Shown piece after piece: positions 58,230 through 64,000 of a stretch of DNA of 64,000 bases. Origin of the DNA: Lunularia cruciata. Its lineage: Eukaryota > Streptophyta > Marchantiopsida > Lunulariales > Lunulariaceae. The stretch covers positions 25,932,517 to 25,996,516 of the forward strand of contig OX419755.1 of the NCBI GenBank assembly GCA_948567375.1, given 5' to 3'. The notes below the pieces were generated by a model. It saw only the letters and a program-made list of their open reading frames with translations. It made no database searches and was not told the origin of the DNA. Numbering within the stretch: position 1 is the stretch's first letter; every line of letters begins with the position of its first letter. The position numbers and the translations under genes were made by a program.

Positions 58230-58655
58230 TGTAACAATATGGAGTTTAGCGACAAAGTCAATCAAGCTCACAAAGTAGCACATAAGACAAATTAGCCTAG
58301 AATATTCTGGAAGTATCTAAGAAGCTTCTTGGGAAGCTTCCCGGTTAGCTTAGCTTGCACCTTAAGTAAGTAGCTTCTAGAAGGAAGCTTCTAGAAGCTT
58401 CCAACTAGCTTAGCTTACACGCCAAGTAGGCGGCTTCTAGAAGGAAGCTTCTTGAGAAGCTTCCTAGTTAACTTGGCTTGCACTCTAAGAAAGTGGCTTG
58501 AGGAAGATTCTTGAGAAGCTTCTCAAGGGCCTTGTATGCTAGCTATAAATACCAAAGCCAAAGCTCATGCTAGGCATTTGGAGTTTTCTCTCATTCAAGT
58601 GTCTCAATGTGAGTTTCCATTCTCCTATTTCTCTCCTCGGTTTTGGTCTTTTACA
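58230..58655 (+). repeat. 5' LTR of the chromovirus
   Basis: 426 bp, TGTAACAA...TTTTACA. Contains GAAGCTTC palindromes (58320-58530) upstream of a TATA box (TATAAATA, 58544-58551); transcripts would start about 30 bp further on. Confidence 0.95.
58320..58530 (+). promoter_or_regulatory. Cluster of heat-shock-element-like GAAnnTTC arrays
   Basis: At least seven GAAGCTTC-type palindromes. 58383-58402 reads gGAAgcTTCtaGAAgcTTCc, a perfect contiguous four-unit array of the heat-shock-factor site, and lies about 140-160 bp upstream of the TATA box. The same array is kept in the 3' LTR (63625-63644). Confidence 0.6.
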
Positions 58656-58668
58656 TTGGTATCAGAGC
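58656..58668 (+). promoter_or_regulatory. Primer binding site (initiator tRNA-Met)
   Basis: TTGGTATCAGAGC directly after the 5' LTR, complementary to the 3' end of plant initiator tRNA-Met. Confidence 0.93.
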
Positions 58669-58926
58669 AAGAATGGGATGGATGGATTTTATGGACCACC
58701 AAATCCACTTCCACCAAACCATTGGGACTTTCATGTCCAGATATTACCAAAGCATCGTTTCACACAATTCATCACCTCACGCTTTGGGCAAGATTTTCTA
58801 CATATGATCACAGTGTCAGAGGAATCCTTGATACTTCCAGTTGTAACTTATGGAGAACGGTGGACGTGTTGTATCTATGTGTTAATTAACTAGATAAATT
58901 GAGGGTAGTGGAATAGAGTAGTAGAG

Positions 58927-59760
58927 ATGGCGGCAATACCGGATGTTATCCTTGCAATGCAACAACAAATCGAGCATCTTACTCAATTGTTGGATGAACG
59001 GGACCAGCAACGACGAGAACAGATAGACAAAGTGCTAGTTCGAGATGGAGAAGATCGCATTCGATTTCCAAAACCCAAGGTGTTTGAAGGCAAGAATCTT
59101 CCAAGCACAGTGGAGAATTTTGTGTTTGACTGTGAATGTTACTTTGAAGCCACCAATCTTGAAGACGAGCGGAAACAAATTCTCTTGGCTTCTAGCCAGT
59201 TGGATGGTGTGGCAAAACTTTGGTGGCGATTCCGAGTAGAAAGAGCTAAGCAACAAATTGTTACACCGATTTTGACATGGGCAGAATTCAAGGATGCAAT
59301 ACTTGGTGGATTTCAGACTATAAATGTCACCCGAGCTGCACAAGATAAATTGGCGGAGTTGAGGCAGATTGGCTCAATGAGAAGCTATATCACACAATTT
59401 CAGAATATCATCATGCAAATTCCAGATCTCCAAGAAGGTGAAGTTCTGGATCAATTTGTGCAAGGATTGAAGTCACGAACTAGATTGGAGGTGACCATGC
59501 AAGAGCCACAGAATGTAGAAGAAGCCATGCAATTAGCTGAGCATTTTGATTCCTTAGTTGCAACAACTTGGTCTCGACCTCAACCTACACAAAACCTACC
59601 AGTACCACGAGTGGAAGAACTGGTACCAATGGAGATTGATGCCATCCAACGAAGACCACTTGGCACAGCAGATAGAGAAAGATTACGACAAAATAGAAGT
59701 TGCTTTTATTGTCGCCAAGTTGGACATCACATTGTTGAATGTCCACTTAGGAATGGGTGA
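58927..59760 (+). CDS. gag polyprotein of the chromovirus
   Basis: 277 codons, intact. N-terminal coiled-coil (MQQQIEHLTQLLDERDQQRREQ), then the retrotransposon gag core (FDCECYFEATN, VAKLWWRFRVERA, LTWAEFKDAILGGFQ, LRQIGSMRSYITQFQNII, FVQGLKSRTRLEV) and a C-terminal zinc knuckle CFYCRQVGHHIVEC (C-x2-C-x4-H-x4-C). It forms the particle that packages element RNA. The ATG at 58927 is the first good start after the primer site. It ends 4 residues after the knuckle, and pol begins in another frame. Confidence 0.93.
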   Translation: MAAIPDVILAMQQQIEHLTQLLDERDQQRREQIDKVLVRDGEDRIRFPKPKVFEGKNLPSTVENFVFDCECYFEATNLEDERKQILLASSQLDGVAKLWWRFRVERAKQQIVTPILTWAEFKDAILGGFQTINVTRAAQDKLAELRQIGSMRSYITQFQNIIMQIPDLQEGEVLDQFVQGLKSRTRLEVTMQEPQNVEEAMQLAEHFDSLVATTWSRPQPTQNLPVPRVEELVPMEIDAIQRRPLGTADRERLRQNRSCFYCRQVGHHIVECPLRNG

Positions 59761-59852
59761 CCTCGACAAGTTGCCCAGATGGAGTTTGTAGAATAGAATC
59801 ATCAGGGAAATGAAGAATCCCAATAGGAAATTTCAAGCCACCTACTGGGAGC

Positions 59853-60344
59853 TTGATTAGTTCCAATGGGATTGAAGGCTTGACCTATGCAAGTTTGCTT
59901 CACTTGCAAGGTATGATATCTAATCAAGGTTGTATGATTTTGGTTGATTTTGGAAGTTCAGAGAATTGCATATCTATGCAAGTAGCAAAGGAATTGGGTA
60001 TTCCTATCAAGCCAGTGATTGGAAGTAGTTTGATGATAGTGGATGGTAGAAAAGGTTTTGCATTCCGCACCTTGCATCTTGTTACCTTCAAAATTGGGAA
60101 GGAGTATTTGGAGTGTATGAGGTTTGTAGTGGCACCTCTACACTATGATATTATTCTAGGTCTACCTTGGCTTGAACGTCATAAGGTTCAATTTGATTGG
60201 ACCCGACATCAAATTCAAGTACAACACCAAGGTAGGAATTTCCAATTAGGTTGTCTGGCACCTTTGAGTAAGACACCTAAGAATAGTCAGTCCCAAGATG
60301 GGAAGTTTGTTGAGAAGGTAGCCATAGAGCAAATCTGGAAGTGA
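59853..60344 (+). pseudogene. Aspartic protease with altered active site
   Basis: Open frame with ILVDFGSSENCIS, where family members have D-S/T-G; the active-site triad reads D-F-G here. Further hallmarks are intact (GIPIKPVIG, LHYDIILGLPWLERHKVQFDW). It ends at a TGA (60342) within the first 60-bp linker repeat; RT continues in the same frame from 60345. Confidence 0.85.
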
Positions 60345-60470
60345 GATGAGTCCCAAGATGGGAAGTTTGCCAAGAAGAAAACCATGGAGCAAGCTTGGAA
60401 GAGAGATGAGTCCCTAGAAGGGAAGTTTGTTAATGAAGCAGCCATAGAGCAAGCTTTGGAGGAAGATAAG
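60291..60470 (+). repeat. 60-bp coding tandem repeat (3 copies) in the PR-RT linker
   Basis: Units start at 60291, 60351 and 60411 (tccc[ta]aga[ta]gggaagtttg). They encode SQDGKFVEKVAIEQIWK, SQDGKFAKKKTMEQAWKRDE and SLEGKFVNEAAIEQALEEDK, one 20-residue repeat per unit. The first ends in the TGA that separates PR from RT. Confidence 0.9.
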
Positions 60471-61442
60471 TCTGTATTTGTGGTGTGGATCAAGCCGATT
60501 GCACAAGAACAATTTGAGGAGGGCCAGGTGCCGCATCAAGCAACGATTGATTGGATAGTTCAAGCAACGGTTGATCGGATAGTTCAGGAGTTTGCAGATG
60601 TGTTTCCGGATGATCTGCCAAAGGGATTACCCTCTGATCAAGGTATGCCCTTCAAGATCAAGTTATTGCCAAGGAGTACTCCAGTGAGTAGACCAATCAA
60701 TCGGCTCTCACCAAAGGAGTTGGAGGAGTTGCAAACAACACTTACAGAGTTGTTGGAGAAGGATTTCATACGACATAGTACCTCTCCGTGGGGAGCACCG
60801 GTACTATTTGTTCCAAAGGATGGAGGACTTTGTTTCTGTATTGATTACCATGGGCTCAATAAGCAAACCGTGAAGAATGCATATCCCTTGCCTTGGATCA
60901 ATGACCTGCTTGATCAATTAAGTGGAGCACGCTACTTTTCCAAGCTAGATCTTTGTAGCGGCTATTGGCAAATTCCTATTGAAGGAGAAGACGTGCAAAA
61001 GACTGCCTTTCACACAAGGTATGGACATTTTGAGTGGAGAGTTCTACCTTTCAGACTCACTAATGCTCCAGCAGTCTTCATGGATCAGATGCATCGGGTG
61101 TTGGAGGGACTATTGGATCAGTCTGTGGTAGTGTTCTTAGATGATATCTTAATCTATAGTAGGACAGAGGCAGAACACAGGAATCATGTGCGAGAAGTCC
61201 TAAGACAACTACAACAAAGGAAATTTTACTGCAAGAAGTCAAAGTGTGCTTTTTGGCAGAAGAAGGTTACCTTCTTGGGTCATAAGATCTCATCAGAGGG
61301 GATCAAGATGGAAGAAGAGAAGATCAAGGCCATTACTGATTGGCCTACCCCAAAGGATGCTACCAAAGTACGAGCATTCAATGGATTGGCCAGTTTTTAC
61401 CGACGGTTCATCCACTATATGCTCACGTGGCTGCACCATTGA
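60345..61442 (+). pseudogene. Reverse transcriptase of the chromovirus (frameshifted end)
   Basis: The frame is open through the RT palm: DLPKGLPSDQGMPFKI, LSPKELEELQTTLTELLEKDFIR, SPWGAPVLFVPKDGG, CIDYHGLNKQT, FSKLDLCSGYWQI, TAFHTRYGHFEW and the catalytic VVVFLDDILIYS (61123-61158). Thumb and connection follow ([38 protein letters not shown]). A frameshift near 61418-61425 then moves RNase H to another frame. LPFGLTNAP is LPFRLTNAP here. Confidence 0.9.
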
Positions 61443-61924
61443 CTGACCTCTTGGGAAAGAACTTGAGCTTCCAATGGACCACCAAGCATGAAGAAACATT
61501 CCTGAAGTTAAAGCATATGGTATCTTTAAGACCCATTCTTCAACCATATGATCCTCAACTACCTTCTGTGGTTGATTTTGATGCTTCTAACTTTGCAATT
61601 GGAGCTGTGTTGCAACAGGAATTTCCAGATGGACTACATCCTATTGCCTTTGTGTCTCGCCAACTAAATACAGCTGAAAGAAATTACTCTGCTTGAGATT
61701 GGGAACAACTTGCAATGGTATATGCCACCAAGGTATGGAGGCATTATCTCTTGGAGAAACAAGTGATCATGCAAATTGATCACAAGCCATTGTTGCAGAC
61801 CTTACACCTAGAGCACATGAAGAGTTGACATCATCGATGGGAAGAGCAACTCCAATTGTTTGACATCAAACTTGAGTACAAACCAGGTCGGTTCCATGTC
61901 ATCCCTGATGCTCTATCATGACGA
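61425..61924 (+). pseudogene. RNase H of the chromovirus
   Basis: [56 protein letters not shown], stop (61694), DWEQLAMVYATKVWRHYLL, QIDHKPLLQTL, a second stop at the KS-HHRWEEQLQ point, YKPGRFHVIPDALS and a third stop (TGA for an expected Arg). Confidence 0.88.
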
Positions 61925-63230
61925 CCTGATTTGAAGTCTCTTCCTCTCATCGCGGCAGCAATTACGATGGTGTCAATTGATCCCAAGATTCATAACAAGT
62001 TTTGGTTAGCTCTTCAGCAAGATCCCTTCTTCCAAATGGTATATGGTCGGCTAACAACAGGTGACAAGGAGTACAACACCTTCTCCTTCAAGGAAGGCTT
62101 TCTATTCCATGCGGACCGGATCTATGTTCCAGCCAAAGGTGATCTTTGACTTGTGCGCCTTCAAGAAGCCCATGATTTACCCATCGCTGGTCACATGGGT
62201 GTGGACAAGACCTTGGGTACCCTCTAACGTCAATGGTGGTGGCCCAACATGACACGGGATGTTCAAGAATATTTTCGATCGTGTGAGAGCTGCCAACGTA
62301 ACAAGGCCAGCAACCAAAAGCCGGGTGGACTCCTTCAACCGCTTGCCGTTCCATTAGCTTGTTGGGAGCATGTGAGCTTGGATCTCATCACATCTTTGCC
62401 AAAGACAAAACAAGGACACACCGCTCTCGTGATGTTTGTGGATAAGCTTAGTAAGCAAATCCACTTGGCACCAACCTGTGATACCGTGGATGCTCCAACC
62501 TTAGCGCAAATCTACTTCAACAATGTCTTCAAGCATCATGGAATGCCATGCGTACTCATCTCCGACCGTGATCCTCGCTTTACCAAGAAGTTTTGGCAAG
62601 CACTCTTTCAGATACTCGGCACCAAGCTTGCTTTGTCCACGGCCTATCATCCTCAAACTGATGGAAAACCAAACGTGCAAATCATACATTGGAGGATATG
62701 TTGCATGCCTTTGTCAATGTCCACCATACCAATTGAGATTAATGTCTTGCTGTTGCCGAATTTGCCTACAACAATTCCAAACAGGCAAGCACCGGATTCT
62801 CTCCTTTCTTTCTCAATTTTGGCCAAGATCCGCTTGTTCCAGATTCTCTTCTTGCTCCCCCTCCATCTCAGGTTCCTCATACTTCCACATTCTTGACCAC
62901 TATATCCCAATCTTTCCAACAAGCCAAGTCTCACCTCCTTGTTGCTTAGAATCGCCAAAAACAATATGCGGACCACCATCGTTGAGATCTCACCTTTGAA
63001 GTCGGTGATAAAGTCATGCTATCTTCTAGTAACCTCCCTCTCCCACTTGATACCCAAGTTCGTAAACTTGCCCCTAATTGGATAGGACCCTTTGATATCA
63101 CCCAAATTGTCTCTCTTGTTGCTTATCATCTTGCCTTGCCTTGTCACATGCATATCCATCCTGTCTTTCATGTTTCCAAGTTGAAACCCTTTGTTCCTAA
63201 CCCCTCTTCCTTTTCCTCTTGAGTCCAACC
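61925..63230 (+). pseudogene. Integrase of the chromovirus (frameshifted in the catalytic core)
   Basis: Linker LPLIAAAITMVSIDPK, then after a stop at 62149 the HHCC finger (H residues lost to a frame change; CESCQRNKA intact at 62290), core with VSLDLITSLP (first Asp), LISDRDPRF (second Asp) and AYHPQTDGK. There a single-base loss near 62670 changes frame and removes the codon context of the catalytic Glu. The C-terminal part is readable in a third frame: GDKVMLSSSNLPLPLDTQVRKLAPNWIGPFDI, HPVFHVSKLKPF. Confidence 0.88.
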
Positions 63231-63450
63231 TCCCCCTCTTCCTATCTCTATCAATGATCATGAGGAGTACAAAGTTGATTGTATCCTTGCGCATTGCCAC
63301 ATTCAACGAGGCCGTCGCCAACATACGGAGTACAAGGTCCTTTGGAAAGGGTATCCCCTTCATGATGCCACTTGGGAACCTCTTTCTCACCTCCACAATG
63401 CACATACGGCCATCCAAGAATTCGAAGCTTCACTGGCAACAAGGACATCA
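63231..63450 (+). pseudogene. Chromodomain at the pol C-terminus
   Basis: EEYKVDCILAHC, RGRRQHTEYKVLWKGYPLHDATWEPLSHL and AIQEFEA form a complete chromodomain fold signature (Y/W..WKGYP..TWEP). It identifies the element as a chromovirus; such domains target integration to histone-marked chromatin. Confidence 0.9.
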
Positions 63451-63458
63451 CCAACTAG

Positions 63459-63471
63459 CGGCGGGGGAATA
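63459..63471 (+). promoter_or_regulatory. Polypurine tract of the chromovirus
   Basis: CGGCGGGGGAATA immediately before the 3' LTR; plus-strand priming site. Confidence 0.85.
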
Positions 63472-63869
63472 TGTAACAATATGGAGTTTAGCGACAAAGT
63501 CAATCAAGCTCACAAAGTAGCACATAAGACAAATTAGCCTAGAATATTCCTGAAGTATCTAGGAAGCTTCTTGTGAAGCTTCCTGGTTAGTTTAGCTTGC
63601 ACCTTAAGTAAGTAGCTTCTAGAAGGAAGCTTCTAGAAGCTTCCAACTAGCTTAGCTTGCACGCCAAGTAGGCGGCTTCTAGAAGGAAGCTTCTTGAGAA
63701 GCTTCCTAGTTAACTTGGCTTGCACTCTAAGAAAGTGGCTTGAGGAAGCTTCTTGAGAAGCTTCTCTAAAGCCAAAGCTCATGCTAGGCATTTGGAGTTT
63801 TCCCTCATTCAAGTGTCCCAATGTGAGTTTCCATTCTCCTATTTCTCTCCTCGGTTTTGGTCTTTTACA
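63472..63869 (+). repeat. 3' LTR of the chromovirus (28-bp deletion)
   Basis: 398 bp, same ends as the 5' LTR. It lacks the segment corresponding to about 58524-58552, which contains the TATA box. Confidence 0.93.
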
Positions 63870-64000
63870 ATATGGATATGATGGAGCACATTGCCTCAAG
63901 AAGTTTACTTAGCCTTGATTCCCAATCATCTCAAACTCTTGAATCTCTCAATCCTCTACAAAGGCCTCAATCTCCCCACCCTTTACACTCTGATCCAATA
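63870..64000. other. Flank right of the chromovirus
   Basis: Starts with the ATATG target duplication. An open stretch (MEHIASRSLLSLDSQSSQ...) continues to the window edge; too short to name. Confidence 0.4.

Larger units (their letters stand above)
58230..63869 (+). mobile_element. Chromovirus (Ty3/gypsy with chromodomain), near-complete copy
   Basis: 5.64 kb, flanked by ATATG on both sides (58225-58229 and 63870-63874). LTRs 58230-58655 and 63472-63869 begin TGTAACAATATGG and end TCTTTTACA. Primer site TGGTATCAGAGC at 58657-58668 matches initiator tRNA-Met; polypurine tract at 63459-63471. Order: gag, protease, RT, RNase H, integrase, chromodomain. Four changes of frame and several stops make it non-functional. 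The LTRs differ at around ten positions by eye plus one 28-bp deletion, so the insertion is moderately recent. Confidence 0.95.

Noticed and set aside
1-64000. tRNA, rRNA or microRNA genes
   Set aside because: No tRNA A/B-box pair with a foldable cloverleaf, no rRNA-like segment and no convincing miRNA foldback was found by reading; the hairpin at 17670 is too short to call.

Overview
The window reads as nuclear DNA of a land plant or a close streptophyte relative. Three spliced plant genes (a PMS1-type MutL homologue, a plastid HPP-family membrane protein and the chlorophyll Mg-dechelatase STAY-GREEN) sit in AT-rich, repeat-dominated DNA. Introns are short with GT/AG ends, and the LTR elements use the plant initiator tRNA-Met primer site. 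A bryophyte-like or other early-diverging lineage is plausible, because a related class of methyltransferase-bearing retroelement is known from charophyte algae, but nothing here fixes the species.

Layout. 1-17,551 is a nest of transposable elements. A plus-strand chromodomain Ty3/gypsy element (B, 2072-17551) was split by a minus-strand relative (A, 3472-14143). A was then hit by a 3.8-kb coiled-coil-encoding element (CC, 3857-7656) and by two solo LTRs (7695-8419 and 11620-12202), and B took a further solo LTR (16321-16768). Target-site duplications or frame-exact resumption support most joins. 17.6-18.7 kb is undefined repeat DNA. 18.7-28.2 kb is a gene island: PMS1 (+, 11 coding exons) and the HPP gene (-, 5 coding exons), convergent. 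28.2-35.8 kb is AT-rich with no gene seen. 35.8-51.3 kb is a decayed Helitron split by a second CC element (37341-49361), which is itself split by an 8.8-kb Ty3/gypsy element (39803-48569, minus). 51.3-58.2 kb holds STAY-GREEN (-, 5 coding exons) and its flanks. 58,225-63,874 is the best-preserved chromovirus: both LTRs, a perfect 5-bp target duplication, primer site, gag, pol, chromodomain and polypurine tract, but with several disabling lesions.

Most notable content. The gypsy element at 39803-48569 encodes, between protease and reverse transcriptase, a recognisable C5 cytosine DNA methyltransferase (motifs I, IV, VI, VIII and the C-terminal region), and carries a PHD finger after integrase. 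It is a retroelement with both a chromatin 'writer' and a 'reader'. This copy is dead (stops, frameshift, RT and integrase deletions) and its LTRs are arranged like a two-LTR circle opened inside an LTR. Second is the CC family: TG...CA ends and a 5-bp target duplication but no terminal repeats, with a long acidic coiled-coil reading frame. It may be a giant solo LTR carrying a gene, or a distinct element type. Third, the chromovirus LTRs are packed with heat-shock-element-like GAAnnTTC arrays upstream of a TATA box.

The three cellular genes do not form a pathway: PMS1 acts in nuclear mismatch repair, while the HPP protein and STAY-GREEN act in plastids. Coordinates of exons and joins were worked out by reading and hand alignment between copies; no database search was possible.
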